From contig JAAYVM010000191.1 in NCBI GenBank assembly GCA_012517145.1, forward strand, positions 1-37,234: a stretch of DNA of 37,234 nucleotides, read 5' to 3'. Shown piece after piece: positions 1 through 8,204 of this stretch. Under the pieces are notes generated by a model that did not search any database, had not been told where the DNA came from, and saw nothing but the letters and a program-made list of their open reading frames with translations. Source of the DNA: Acholeplasmataceae bacterium. GTDB lineage: Bacteria > Bacillota > Negativicutes > Acidaminococcales > Acidaminococcaceae. Each line of letters opens with the position of its first letter. Position 1 is the first letter of the stretch. Made by a program: the position numbers and the translations under genes.

Positions 1-1068
1 CTTGGCAATTACATCCATTTTTGGCGGTAAATTAGCTATGATATCCTCTTTCTTGAAAATCTCCAGACTGGCAAGACCAGCAGCACAGGCCAGTGGATTT
101 CCCGTATAAGAATGTCCATGATAAAAAGTTTTGTATTCTGTTGGTTCACCTAAAAAGGCATCATATATTTCATCAGTTACCAAAGTTGCACCAAGCGGCA
201 GATAACCTGCCGTTATGCCTTTAGATAAGGTCATCAGATCAGGGCTTATTCCTTCGTTGTCGCAAGCCCACATTTTGCCCGTTCTGCCGAAACCGGTTGC
301 AACTTCGTCCACAATCAGAAGAATGTCATATTTTTGGGTTAGCTCCCTGACGCCTTTGATGTAGCCTTTTGGCTGCATCAACATGCCAGCCGCAGCTTGC
401 ACTAAAGGTTCAATTATCATTGCCGCTGTTGTGTCAGAATGTTCTTTAAGATAGGTTTCAATTTCATCCAGGCAATATTTCAGGAAAGCTTCTTCGCTTG
501 CCAGACCTTTTATTTTATTATGGTAAAAGGACGGACAAGTCATCTTTGATGTGCCGAAAAGCAAGGGCTTATAAACCTTGTGAAAAACATCAATATTGCC
601 GACGCTGACAGCTCCTACCGTATCACCGTGATAGGAGTCCCCTAAGTTTATAAAACCCTGCTTTTCAGGCCGACCTTTATGCTGCCAGTATTGAAAGGCT
701 ATTTTTACTGCCGCTTCGACAGCTGTTGAACCGTCATCTGAATAAAATACTTTATTTAAACCGGCAGGTGCTACTTCTACTAATTTCTCAGCAAATTCTG
801 CGGAAGGTTTATTAATTAGGCCCAGCAAAGTAGAATGGGCAATCTGCTCAAGCTGATCTTTGATTGCCTGATCTATCTCCGGCCTGTGATGACCATGAAT
901 ATTTACCCACAAACTAGAAATGCCATCGTAATAGCTGCGCCCTTCAGTATCGTATAATTTTACGCCTTCACCGCGTTCAATAACCAGTTGTTCATTTTCG
1001 TTCCAGCCCTTCATCTGCGTAAAAGGATGCCAGATATAATCTTTGTCCAGTTTTTCCCATTTATTCAC
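1..1068 (-). CDS. bioA: Adenosylmethionine-8-amino-7-oxononanoate aminotransferase, N-terminal part (cut by window edge)
   Basis: PLP-dependent class III aminotransferase that converts KAPA to DAPA with S-adenosylmethionine as amino donor, the penultimate steps of biotin synthesis. The first 356 codons are visible and open through position 1. The protein begins MNKWEKLDKDYIWHPFTQM, a typical BioA start with the WHPFTQM motif. It carries the SYHGDT segment, the cofactor-binding VDEVATGFGRTG stretch and the PLP lysine in LSKGITAG. The chosen start is GTG at 1066-1068, 8 nt downstream of GGAGG at 1077-1081. It overlaps the end of bioD by 8 nt, so the two are translationally coupled. It is the last visible gene of the bio operon. 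The C-terminal portion lies beyond the window. Confidence 0.95.
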   Translation of the reverse strand, partial: MNKWEKLDKDYIWHPFTQMKGWNENEQLVIERGEGVKLYDTEGRSYYDGISSLWVNIHGHHRPEIDQAIKDQLEQIAHSTLLGLINKPSAEFAEKLVEVAPAGLNKVFYSDDGSTAVEAAVKIAFQYWQHKGRPEKQGFINLGDSYHGDTVGAVSVGNIDVFHKVYKPLLFGTSKMTCPSFYHNKIKGLASEEAFLKYCLDEIETYLKEHSDTTAAMIIEPLVQAAAGMLMQPKGYIKGVRELTQKYDILLIVDEVATGFGRTGKMWACDNEGISPDLMTLSKGITAGYLPLGATLVTDEIYDAFLGEPTEYKTFYHGHSYTGNPLACAAGLASLEIFKKEDIIANLPPKMDVIAK

Positions 1069-1801
1069 TTGCTTTTCCTCCCGCCAAACCGATGATTTTA
1101 TCTATGGCAACGGTTTTTTCTACTATAGAAGCAATTTCAGCAACGTCACCGTCTTTAATAAGTTTCTCGTCTATAACTGGTAATTTGCCCAAAATAGGCA
1201 CTCCTGTGAGTTTTTCATAATAGTAAAGATTGCTTTGTTCTAAAACTCCAGCCGAATCTTCGTCCCAGCAGTTAACAATCAGGCCCAAAACATTAAGTCC
1301 ATGATTTTTTGCATATTCTACGGTCAACACAGCGTGATTGATATTGCCTAAAATAGATTTTACAACTACCAGTACAGGAACATTGATTTCCTTAAAAAAA
1401 TCTTTGACAAGATAATCATACGTAAGGGGAGCAGAAATACCACCGACACCTTCCACAACAGTTATCTGCTTGCTTTCAATCATCTCGACAGCTTTCCTTG
1501 TCATGACCGCAGGTTCGATCTTTATACCAGCCAGGCGGCTTGCCTGTGCCGGTGACAAAGCATCTTCCAGAACATACGGGACTACTTTTACTTGCTCATC
1601 TTTATCAATACCAGCACAAGTCATCAAAAAGTCGGCATCCGTCGACAATAACTTGCCATCTTCCATTCTTACACAGCCTGAGGCTGCCGGTTTAAAAACT
1701 CCTGCCTTCAACCCTCGCATGTTAAATGCAGCGGCTAATGCACCGCTGACCATTGTTTTGCCCATGTCAGTATCAGTAGCCGTTATCCCGATTGCAATCA
1801 T
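1061..1801 (-). CDS. bioD: Dethiobiotin synthetase
   Basis: ATP-dependent carboxylase that closes the ureido ring of dethiobiotin from DAPA and CO2. The P-loop near the N-terminus reads GITATDTDMGKT, and the VEGVGGISAPL segment of the family is present. The open frame extends to an ATG at 1834. The ATG at 1801 is preferred because it is preceded by GAGGG at 7 nt spacing, gives the canonical MIAIGITATD start, and avoids overlapping bioF. bioF ends only 2 nt upstream. The length of 246 aa is usual for BioD. Confidence 0.94.
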   Translation of the reverse strand: MIAIGITATDTDMGKTMVSGALAAAFNMRGLKAGVFKPAASGCVRMEDGKLLSTDADFLMTCAGIDKDEQVKVVPYVLEDALSPAQASRLAGIKIEPAVMTRKAVEMIESKQITVVEGVGGISAPLTYDYLVKDFFKEINVPVLVVVKSILGNINHAVLTVEYAKNHGLNVLGLIVNCWDEDSAGVLEQSNLYYYEKLTGVPILGKLPVIDEKLIKDGDVAEIASIVEKTVAIDKIIGLAGGKASE

Positions 1802-1803
1802 CT

Positions 1804-3000
1804 CTAAGCCCTCTTTCTTTTTGCATCCTGCCATACTTTAATTATTAGGTCTGCTGCATGGGCGAGCTGTTCTTCAGTATGTGCCGCTGTAACCGTAAGC
1901 CGCAGACGACTCTGCCCCTGCGCCACAGTTGGTGGGCGAATGGCGGATATCAATACGCCTTTTTCTGCTAAAGCCCCAGCAATTTCGCTTGCCAGCGAAG
2001 CTTCTCCTACCATGATAGGTATTATTGGGGTTTCTCCCTCTACCAGCGGAATGCAGGCATTCTCCAGAAGTTGCCGCATCCGAACAGTATTTGACCAAAG
2101 TCTTTGCAAATAAATTTCTTTGTTCTTTATCAGCAAGTCAAGAGCCGCAGCTGCAGCTGCGGCTGGTGCTGGCGCAAGTGCCGTAGAAAAAATGAAGGGT
2201 CGTGACTTGTTGATTAGATAGTCTATGAAAATTTTCTTCCCTGCTACATAACCACCCTCTGCCGCCAAAGCCTTGCTCATGGTACCTACCTGCAAGTCAA
2301 CTTTCCCCTGCAAGCCAAAGTGTGCCGATGTGCCGCTGCCATCATCACCAATGACACCAACAGCATGGGCATCATCGACAATCAGCGTAGCCTCATATTT
2401 TTCTGCCAGCTTAACCAAATCGGGCAAAGGAGCAATATCTCCATCCATGCTGAAGACACCATCGGTAATAATAAATCTGTTACCCTCAGTTGCGTCTTCT
2501 TTCAATAACCGTTCCAAATCAGCCACATCCGCATGTTTGTACACTTTAACCGTTGCCTTGCTGATTTTCGCGCCGTCAATAATGCTCGCATGATTCAGCT
2601 CATCACTAAAAACAACATCTTTATGTTTGACCAGGCCGTAAAGTACCCCAAGGTTGGTCATATAACCAGTATTAAAAATCAACGCTTTTTCGGTATGTTT
2701 GAAATCTGCAAGCTTTTTTTCCAAAATACCTGCTTCAAAATGCCCGCCGGTAGTTAGTCTAGCGCCGCCGGAACCGGTTCCGTAATTATTTGCTTCTTTG
2801 GCCGCTTCAATCACTTCTGGAGCATGGGTCAAACCTAAATAGTTATTACTGGAAAAAACCACATACTCTTTGCCGTCTTCAGCAACCGCCCTTACAGGAT
2901 CAAGAAAACGCAGGTTCTTGATTTTTCTGGTCAGGCCACGTTTCTCTATCAGATCTAATTCTGCTTTGAGTTCTTCTTCCAACTTAGACGTTCTCTTCAC
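1804..3000 (-). CDS. bioF: 8-amino-7-oxononanoate synthase
   Basis: PLP-dependent alpha-oxoamine synthase that condenses pimeloyl-CoA with L-alanine to KAPA. Visible hallmarks are SSNNYLGLT near the N-terminus, GSGGARLTTG, the VDDAHAVG aspartate-histidine motif and the PLP lysine in GTMSKALAAEGG. The 398 aa length is usual. The GTG start at 3000 overlaps the 3' end of bioW by 17 nt, and GGGAG lies immediately before it. The ribosome-binding context is therefore tight and the exact start is less certain than the gene. It takes its pimeloyl-CoA from BioW, encoded just upstream. Confidence 0.95.
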   Translation of the reverse strand: MKRTSKLEEELKAELDLIEKRGLTRKIKNLRFLDPVRAVAEDGKEYVVFSSNNYLGLTHAPEVIEAAKEANNYGTGSGGARLTTGGHFEAGILEKKLADFKHTEKALIFNTGYMTNLGVLYGLVKHKDVVFSDELNHASIIDGAKISKATVKVYKHADVADLERLLKEDATEGNRFIITDGVFSMDGDIAPLPDLVKLAEKYEATLIVDDAHAVGVIGDDGSGTSAHFGLQGKVDLQVGTMSKALAAEGGYVAGKKIFIDYLINKSRPFIFSTALAPAPAAAAAAALDLLIKNKEIYLQRLWSNTVRMRQLLENACIPLVEGETPIIPIMVGEASLASEIAGALAEKGVLISAIRPPTVAQGQSRLRLTVTAAHTEEQLAHAADLIIKVWQDAKRKRA

Positions 3001-3754
3001 CTCCCAGACTGATTAGAACAGCTTGTTCCTGCAAATATGAGCACAAACTATTAAGGTCTGTCCCTTCTTTGACGAAAAAAATTCTACCGCCGACCGGGCT
3101 GCCCATCTCTTTCATCACCGGTATCCTTTTATAGCCAAATTTGCTTGAAGCTACATAGCCTGTTACATAATCCGGGTCATCGGACCAGCATAATTCAGCA
3201 ATAATGTCATCCGCACCTGCAACCTTGGAAGCAAGCACCAGAGCTTCGCGTACATGTTCACCACTAAGACCGCGTCTCTCCAGATCCGCTTCGTAATCCG
3301 CTGAATCAGCGCAATCCATTTTGCTTACGCGCACACCGCGCTGGCCTAGTCCGTCCAGACGCTTGCCGCTGACTGCATCGAATATCATTGCGCCACGTAA
3401 ACTATCAGGTAAAGACAACAACGCTGAAATACCATTTTGAGCTGCCGCTCTTGTGACTCCGGCCTTTTCAAGTTCTGTAATAGCTACAGCATGACCCTCA
3501 GAAACATCAGCTGCTTCAAAACTTTCCATGTGCAACAGGGGCTTATAAACAATATCTTCATTTTTTACTTCTTCTATCCGAATGCTGATGAAATCGGCCT
3601 TACCTCTTTGGTGTGTCCGCGCTCTGTCCAGCATGCTTAATACAGTTTTCTCCAAGCCGGGCTCACTTAAAATGCGCTCAGCACCAGAAATATGCCGTCC
3701 TCCCTTTTCGTGGGCACCACCTTGGGCGGCACGCATCTTTACACTGAAAAGCAT
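2984..3754 (-). CDS. bioW: 6-carboxyhexanoate-CoA ligase (pimeloyl-CoA synthetase)
   Basis: Activates free pimelate with ATP and CoA to pimeloyl-CoA, the first committed step of biotin synthesis in the BioW-type pathway. The protein starts with the family motif MLFSVKMRAA and then HISGAERI. It carries the conserved internal segments RGVRVSKMD and DDPDYVTGYVAS. At 256 aa it matches the family size. ATG at 3754 is preceded by a purine-rich GGGGGAAGAG. It sits 16 nt after bioB and overlaps bioF. No bioI, bioC or bioH is visible, so the source of pimelate is not encoded in this window. Confidence 0.94.
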   Translation of the reverse strand: MLFSVKMRAAQGGAHEKGGRHISGAERILSEPGLEKTVLSMLDRARTHQRGKADFISIRIEEVKNEDIVYKPLLHMESFEAADVSEGHAVAITELEKAGVTRAAAQNGISALLSLPDSLRGAMIFDAVSGKRLDGLGQRGVRVSKMDCADSADYEADLERRGLSGEHVREALVLASKVAGADDIIAELCWSDDPDYVTGYVASSKFGYKRIPVMKEMGSPVGGRIFFVKEGTDLNSLCSYLQEQAVLISLGGEENV

Positions 3755-3770
3755 TTTCTCTTCCCCCTTC

Positions 3771-4751
3771 TTATATCTGTGGCTTTGTTAATGGTCTTCC
3801 CAAATCTTTTAACATTGTCTTGTCATCTTCCGGTCTGCGACCGCCGGTTGTCAGATAACCGCCAACCATAATGCCATTCATGCCGCCATTCAAAGCCAAG
3901 GCCTGCAAATCACGCAGGTTTACTTCACGCCCGCCGGCAGTGCGAATAAGCGCCTTGGGCAGAATAAAACGGAAGACCGCAAAAGCACGTAAAATTTCCA
4001 GGGGAGTCAAACTTTTATTATTTTCAAAAGGAGTTCCTTCAATCTGATTTAATAAGTTGAGTGGAATCGAATCTATGTTAAGACGTTTCAGTTCGAAAGC
4101 CATTTCTACGCGTTGCTCAGGCGTTTCGTTCAGTCCGAGAATACCGCCGGAGCACACACGTATACCAGCCTCTTTCGCTGCTTGAATGGTTGACATTTTA
4201 TCCTCATAGGAATGTGTGTTGCAAATATCCGGGAAATGACTGGGAGCAGTTTCAATATTGGCATGATAACGGGTAACGCCAACTTCTTTGAGCTTAATTG
4301 CCTGCTCAGGCGTCAAAATTCCTAAAGATGTACAAATCTCGATGCCAACTTCTTCTTTTATCCTTATAAGAGCCTGCAAAATGTTTTCGAAGTCATCAGC
4401 TTTACTCTGCCCACGTCCGCTGGTAACAATAGAAAAACGTACCGCTCCGGCTGCTTTGGCTTTTTTTGCTGCTGCAACAAGTTCTTCTACTGACAAAAGT
4501 GGATACTCTGTAACACCTGTATGGTAATGTGCTGATTGAGCACAGAATTTGCAATTCTCAGGGCAGCGTCCGCTTCTTGCATTAACAATAGCGCAAACAT
4601 CGACTTCATCACCGTTAAACCTCTGTCTGATCCTGTCAGCCATAGCCAAAAGCAGCATAGTGTCCTGATCCGGCACGTTTATCAGCTTAACAGCTTCCTC
4701 CCTGGTAATTTCTCCGCCTTTCAGAACTTTCTCTGCATACTCAATTATCAT
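3771..4751 (-). CDS. bioB: Biotin synthase (radical SAM)
   Basis: Radical SAM enzyme that inserts sulfur into dethiobiotin, the final step of biotin synthesis. The radical SAM cysteine motif is in CPENCKFCAQS, with YHTGV following. The later segments CSGGILGLNE, NLLNQIEGTP and TAGGREVNL are BioB signatures. At 326 aa it has the usual length. ATG at 4749-4751 has GGAGG at 4760-4764. It is the first gene of the operon and lies directly behind the promoter and BirA-type operator. The operon therefore opens with the last enzyme of the pathway and continues bioW-bioF-bioD-bioA. Confidence 0.97.
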   Translation of the reverse strand: MIIEYAEKVLKGGEITREEAVKLINVPDQDTMLLLAMADRIRQRFNGDEVDVCAIVNARSGRCPENCKFCAQSAHYHTGVTEYPLLSVEELVAAAKKAKAAGAVRFSIVTSGRGQSKADDFENILQALIRIKEEVGIEICTSLGILTPEQAIKLKEVGVTRYHANIETAPSHFPDICNTHSYEDKMSTIQAAKEAGIRVCSGGILGLNETPEQRVEMAFELKRLNIDSIPLNLLNQIEGTPFENNKSLTPLEILRAFAVFRFILPKALIRTAGGREVNLRDLQALALNGGMNGIMVGGYLTTGGRRPEDDKTMLKDLGRPLTKPQI

Positions 4752-4797
4752 TCCAAGCGCCTCCGTAAACCTTTTATTTATTTTAGTTAACGTTTAG

Positions 4798-4826
4798 ATT
4801 ATAGCACTGCCTTTTTGTATCGTCAA
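4798..4826 (-). promoter_or_regulatory. bio operon promoter
   Basis: On the minus strand, -35 TTGACG (4821-4826) and -10 TATAAT (4798-4803) are separated by exactly 17 nt, upstream of bioB. The match to the sigma-70/sigma-A consensus is near perfect. The -35 lies inside one arm of the BirA-type operator. Confidence 0.85.
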
Positions 4827-4854
4827 CCACTATAATTGTGCAGGTTAACGTTAC
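4817..4854 (-). promoter_or_regulatory. BirA-type biotin repressor operator
   Basis: A 12-nt inverted repeat with a 14-nt spacer: half-sites GTATCGTCAACC and GGTTAACGTTAC, matching at 10 of 12 positions. The GTTAACC-N14-GGTTGAC core resembles known BirA operators of Firmicutes. It covers the -35 of the bioB promoter, as expected for repression by biotinyl-AMP-bound BirA. A further GTTAAC lies just downstream of the -10 at 4786-4791. The birA gene itself is not in the window. Confidence 0.75.
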
Positions 4855-4888
4855 AAAAAAAGAATAACCGCAGCATTTGCTGCGGTTA
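4852..4888 (-). terminator. Intrinsic terminator of the rubredoxin/Cof operon
   Basis: A perfect hairpin, TAACCGCAGCA paired with TGCTGCGGTTA at 4865-4888. On the minus strand it is followed by ATTCTTTTTTTG. It lies 23 nt after the stop of the Cof-type phosphatase and abuts the BirA operator. Confidence 0.88.
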
Positions 4889-4911
4889 TAAAACCTAAAC
4901 AATTATCTTCT

Positions 4912-5727
4912 CTAATCTTCAACTAAAATTTGCTGCGCCAAAACAGTTTCAATGGCCAATGCTACGCCGTCTCCGTTATTAGCAGCCGTTACCATTTTTG
5001 CCGCATTCCTGATGCGGTCGTTGGCATTGGCAACAGCAACGCCCAAACCTGCACTGGAAATCATTTCGAAATCATTGTTCGAATCGCCAATACACATAGT
5101 ATCACGCAAATCAATGCCATTTTGTTCAGCTAATGCCTTAACGGCGTTCCACTTGCTTACTTCAGGATTAATTACTTCCAAAAAATCACTGAAAGAATTC
5201 GTCATCATAATTTTATTGCCAAATTCTTCCGTCAATTCTTGTTTGATTTCTGCATTCCTGCCCGGGGCAGTCATCAAAAGCAATTTATGCGGTGCTTTAG
5301 CCAGTTTGTAAAAGCGCTCTCCCAGAGCTACAAATTCTACACCGGCAAAACTTGCATACATTTGGGCAAAATCACTTGTCTCTTTTACTAATAATGTATC
5401 ATCAACGTAGGCCTGAACATAATAGTTTTTCTGTCTGCAGTAATCAAGCACCGATAGAGAAGTTTCATAATCAAGCGGTGAATCATACAAAACCTCTTTG
5501 GACAAGGAGCCTTTGACATAAGCACCATTATAGGCAATCAGCGGCACATCCAGCCCCAGTTTTTCAGCATAAGGTTCAATGGAACAATACATTCTGCCAG
5601 TAGCAATGGTGAATATCACCCCTGCATCAAGAGCTTTGCGAATCGCTGCTGCATTGCGTTCAGAAATTTTTCCCTCATCATTCAGTAGTGTGCCATCCAT
5701 ATCACTGGCAATTAACTTAATTCCCAC
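4912..5727 (-). CDS. Cof-type HAD-IIB phosphatase
   Basis: Member of the haloacid dehalogenase superfamily, Cof/YidA subfamily, acting on sugar phosphates or related phosphometabolites; the substrate cannot be told from sequence. Motif I is DMDGTLL near residue 9, the ATGR of motif II follows near residue 43, and motif IV appears as GDSNNDFEM near residue 218. The large C2-type cap lies in between. At 271 aa it is the usual length. The start is GTG at 5727 behind AGAGG. It follows the small membrane protein by 17 nt and is the last gene before the terminator at 4852-4888. Confidence 0.88.
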   Translation of the reverse strand: MGIKLIASDMDGTLLNDEGKISERNAAAIRKALDAGVIFTIATGRMYCSIEPYAEKLGLDVPLIAYNGAYVKGSLSKEVLYDSPLDYETSLSVLDYCRQKNYYVQAYVDDTLLVKETSDFAQMYASFAGVEFVALGERFYKLAKAPHKLLLMTAPGRNAEIKQELTEEFGNKIMMTNSFSDFLEVINPEVSKWNAVKALAEQNGIDLRDTMCIGDSNNDFEMISSAGLGVAVANANDRIRNAAKMVTAANNGDGVALAIETVLAQQILVED

Positions 5728-5744
5728 TATTTTACCTCTCTTTT

Positions 5745-6083
5745 TTACCTATCTTCTATCAAGAAACCAATTATTGCTGCCGCCAGACAAATTTGCAAAA
5801 TAACAAGTGTTGCGCCGGCAATATCGGAAACAATATAACCCGGAAGAAGCTTGATTGTCAAATAACTTATGATTGCTGTGCAAACAGTAGCAAAAGCAGC
5901 ACGTATGGTTTTTCTTACAAATATTTTTTTACTGACCGTGTGCAATAAAGCAGCTGCAAGCGCAATGATGCTGCTACCCAAAATTTGACCGCCTAAAGTA
6001 ACAATGTGAAGTGAACCTGTTGCGTCAAACAAAAAGAAATAGAACAAACCCAGGGCAACAACCCTCAATAAAAATCCGCACAT
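5745..6083 (-). CDS. Small four-helix membrane protein, possibly phage-holin-4/YvlD-like
   Basis: A 112-residue, very hydrophobic protein with four predicted membrane segments, roughly residues 4-21, 29-50, 58-82 and 86-108. The basic stretch KKIFVRKTIR lies between the second and third. The layout recalls the small holin-superfamily IV/YvlD membrane proteins, but I do not recognise a diagnostic motif and no function is claimed. An in-frame GTG exists at 6095. The ATG at 6081-6083 is preferred because GGAGG ends 5 nt before it and the GTG lies within the AGGTGGAGG sequence. It is co-directional with rubredoxin and the Cof phosphatase. Confidence 0.6.
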   Translation of the reverse strand: MCGFLLRVVALGLFYFFLFDATGSLHIVTLGGQILGSSIIALAAALLHTVSKKIFVRKTIRAAFATVCTAIISYLTIKLLPGYIVSDIAGATLVILQICLAAAIIGFLIEDR

Positions 6084-6110
6084 GATGTCCTCCACCTATT
6101 ATCACAGAAG

Positions 6111-6140
6111 GAAGGATGCTCCGCAAGCGAAACATCCTTC
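6111..6140 (-). terminator. Hairpin after rubredoxin (no U tract)
   Basis: GAAGGATG pairs with CATCCTTC, and the interior can extend the stem with G-U pairs towards a CGC/GCG tip. The minus-strand sequence after it lacks a T run. It may be a weak terminator or an mRNA-stabilising hairpin that lowers expression of the two downstream genes relative to rubredoxin. Confidence 0.5.
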
Positions 6141-6147
6141 CCCAGAA

Positions 6148-6306
6148 TTATGCCTTTTCAAATTGATCCTTGCTAACACCACAAACCGGGCAAACCCAGT
6201 CTTCAGGCAAATCTTCAAATTTTGTGCCTGGTGCAATACCGCTGTCAGGATCACCAACCGCTTCATCATAAACATAACCACAAACGATACAAGTCCATTT
6301 ATCCAT
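6148..6306 (-). CDS. Rubredoxin
   Basis: A 52-residue rubredoxin starting [19 protein letters not shown]. It has the two iron-binding CxxCG knuckles, CIVCGY (Cys6, Cys9) and CPVCGV (Cys39, Cys42), and the conserved [10 protein letters not shown] segment. It is a one-electron carrier, typically feeding rubrerythrin, superoxide reductase or similar oxygen-defence enzymes in anaerobes; no such partner is adjacent. The ATG at 6304-6306 has AAGGAG at 6315-6320, 8 nt away. It has its own promoter. Confidence 0.96.
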   Translation of the reverse strand: MDKWTCIVCGYVYDEAVGDPDSGIAPGTKFEDLPEDWVCPVCGVSKDQFEKA

Positions 6307-6338
6307 AAGGTCAACTCCTTTTAAAGAACTTCGTGGTT

Positions 6339-6367
6339 ATTATAACATAATGCATAGGTATTCGCAA
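6339..6367 (-). promoter_or_regulatory. Rubredoxin promoter
   Basis: Minus-strand -35 TTGCGA (6362-6367) and -10 TATAAT (6339-6344) are separated by 17 nt, with a TG extension just before the -10. It lies immediately after the uvrC stop codon, and no terminator separates the two. Confidence 0.75.
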
Positions 6368-6377
6368 TTAATTATCA

Positions 6378-8204
6378 TTACAAAATAGTTTCTCTTTTTG
6401 CCTCTAAGTCCATACGGAAGAAATCATAAATTTTTTGGGCAATCGCTTTATTCATACCTTCAACTCCAGCCAAATCTTCCAGTGCAGCCGCTTTGATTGC
6501 TTCCAACGAACCAAAATGTTTCCATAGCGCTTGTCTTCTCTTTGGTCCAATACCCTCAATATGATCAAGAATTGAAACGAGATTCCTCTTGCCTCGTAAC
6601 TTACGATGATAGGTTATTGCGAAGCGATGTGCTTCGTCCCTTATACGCTGAATAAGTTTTAAGGCATCAGAATCTTTGGAAAGCAGAATACTTTCGTGCG
6701 CGCCCTCTACAAAAATTTCTTCTTCTCTCTTAGCGAGGCCGATGACAGGCAGCTCATGCAGTCCCAGCCCTCTAATAACTTCAAGTGCCGAACTAAGCTG
6801 TCCTTTGCCACCATCAATGATAACAAGGCTCGGCAAATCTTTGATATCACGGTAACGCCTATAAACAACTTCCTGCATAGATTTGAAATCATCAGGTTTA
6901 CCTTCGGTTGAACGAATCTTGTATCTCCGATAATCCTGCTTGCTTGGTTTGCCATCACGGAAAACCACCATAGATGCAACAGTCTCACTGCCTTGCGTGT
7001 GAGAAATATCAAAGCAGTCAATTCTATCCAGTGTTTGCAGTAAGGATAAGGCAAGGCGAAGATCTTCAGCTGCCTGCTCTTCGCTTTTCAGCGAAATCTG
7101 GCCTTTGCGAAGCCTTTCTGCTAAATTCTTTTCCGCATTTTCCGCAACCATTTTCAATAGTTCATATTTTAAACCTTTCTGTGGTTTCAGCAGCTCAACT
7201 TTTCTTTTTGCCTTTTCTGTTAACCATTCAGTCAGAAGATCCAACTCGTCTTTTTCCGGCAAAACTGGCAGCAGAATTTCCCGCGGGACAAAAGTTGCGT
7301 CAAGATAATACTGCTTAAGAAAAGCTGTTATTATTTCTTCTTTAGTTTCCTTGTTTTCAGCACTGAGGAAATAACTGTCCCTGCCTACCAACTTGCCGCT
7401 GCGCACAAAGAAAATCTGCAGGCAGGTACCTGTATCATCGCTGGCAAGAGCAATTGCATCCTGGTCACCACCGCTGGTGACCGCTTTTTGCTGTTCATTG
7501 AGCCTGTCCACTGCATGAAGTTGATCACGCAGTCTGGCAGCTTCCTCGAAATTATAATCTTCGGCAGCTTCCTTCATACGCTGTTTAAGATCCTTTACAA
7601 CTTCGTTGGTACGACCTTCCACAAGCATAAGAACGGCTTTGATCATCTTGCCGTAATCTTCAGAGCTGATATAGCCGGCACAGGGAGCAAGACAACGTTT
7701 AATATGATATTGCAGGCAAGGCCTGTCAGGATTCATTTTACGGCAATTTCTCAGAGGGAACAATTCTCTGACTAATTTTACTGTAGCATGCAACGCGCCA
7801 GCATCGGCATATGGGCCATAATACTTGGCACCATCACGTATAACCCTTCTGGTGACGTAAATCCTTGGGTATTGCTCCTGAACAGTTACTTTCAGGTATG
7901 GATAGCTTTTATCATCCTTGAGACTTATATTGTAGCGAGGCCGATGTTCCTTGATAAGATTACATTCAAGAATCAGTGCCTCCAGCTCATTATCAGTAAC
8001 GATAGTTTCAATATCATCAATTTTGGCAACCATGGCTTTTACTTTTGGCGTATGTGCTGCCAGATTTCTGAAATAGCTGCGTACCCTATTCTTCAGAACG
8101 ACGGCCTTACCTACATAGATGATCTTACCTTTGTCATCACGCATAAGGTAAACACCAGGTCTATCCGGCAAAACCGCTAATGCCCTGGAAAGCTTCTCGT
8201 TCAT
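6378..8204 (-). CDS. uvrC: Excinuclease ABC subunit C
   Basis: Dual-incision nuclease of nucleotide excision repair. The N-terminal GIY-YIG domain is visible ([19 protein letters not shown]). A cysteine cluster follows ([22 protein letters not shown]). A UVR motif lies near residues 205-240, then the RNase H-like domain with CFDISHTQG and [11 protein letters not shown]-terminal helix-hairpin-helix tail follows ([18 protein letters not shown]). An in-frame GTG exists at 8213. The ATG at 8202-8204 is preferred because it gives an ATGA overlap with the uvrA stop and has GGGTGG upstream. At 608 aa it is the usual length. It is the last gene of uvrB-uvrA-uvrC. Confidence 0.96.
   Translation of the reverse strand: MNEKLSRALAVLPDRPGVYLMRDDKGKIIYVGKAVVLKNRVRSYFRNLAAHTPKVKAMVAKIDDIETIVTDNELEALILECNLIKEHRPRYNISLKDDKSYPYLKVTVQEQYPRIYVTRRVIRDGAKYYGPYADAGALHATVKLVRELFPLRNCRKMNPDRPCLQYHIKRCLAPCAGYISSEDYGKMIKAVLMLVEGRTNEVVKDLKQRMKEAAEDYNFEEAARLRDQLHAVDRLNEQQKAVTSGGDQDAIALASDDTGTCLQIFFVRSGKLVGRDSYFLSAENKETKEEIITAFLKQYYLDATFVPREILLPVLPEKDELDLLTEWLTEKAKRKVELLKPQKGLKYELLKMVAENAEKNLAERLRKGQISLKSEEQAAEDLRLALSLLQTLDRIDCFDISHTQGSETVASMVVFRDGKPSKQDYRRYKIRSTEGKPDDFKSMQEVVYRRYRDIKDLPSLVIIDGGKGQLSSALEVIRGLGLHELPVIGLAKREEEIFVEGAHESILLSKDSDALKLIQRIRDEAHRFAITYHRKLRGKRNLVSILDHIEGIGPKRRQALWKHFGSLEAIKAAALEDLAGVEGMNKAIAQKIYDFFRMDLEAKRETIL

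Noticed and set aside
6102-6314. A 70-residue minus-strand frame overlapping rubredoxin
   Set aside because: It is a shadow in another frame; the rubredoxin frame has all four iron ligands and the better ribosome-binding site.
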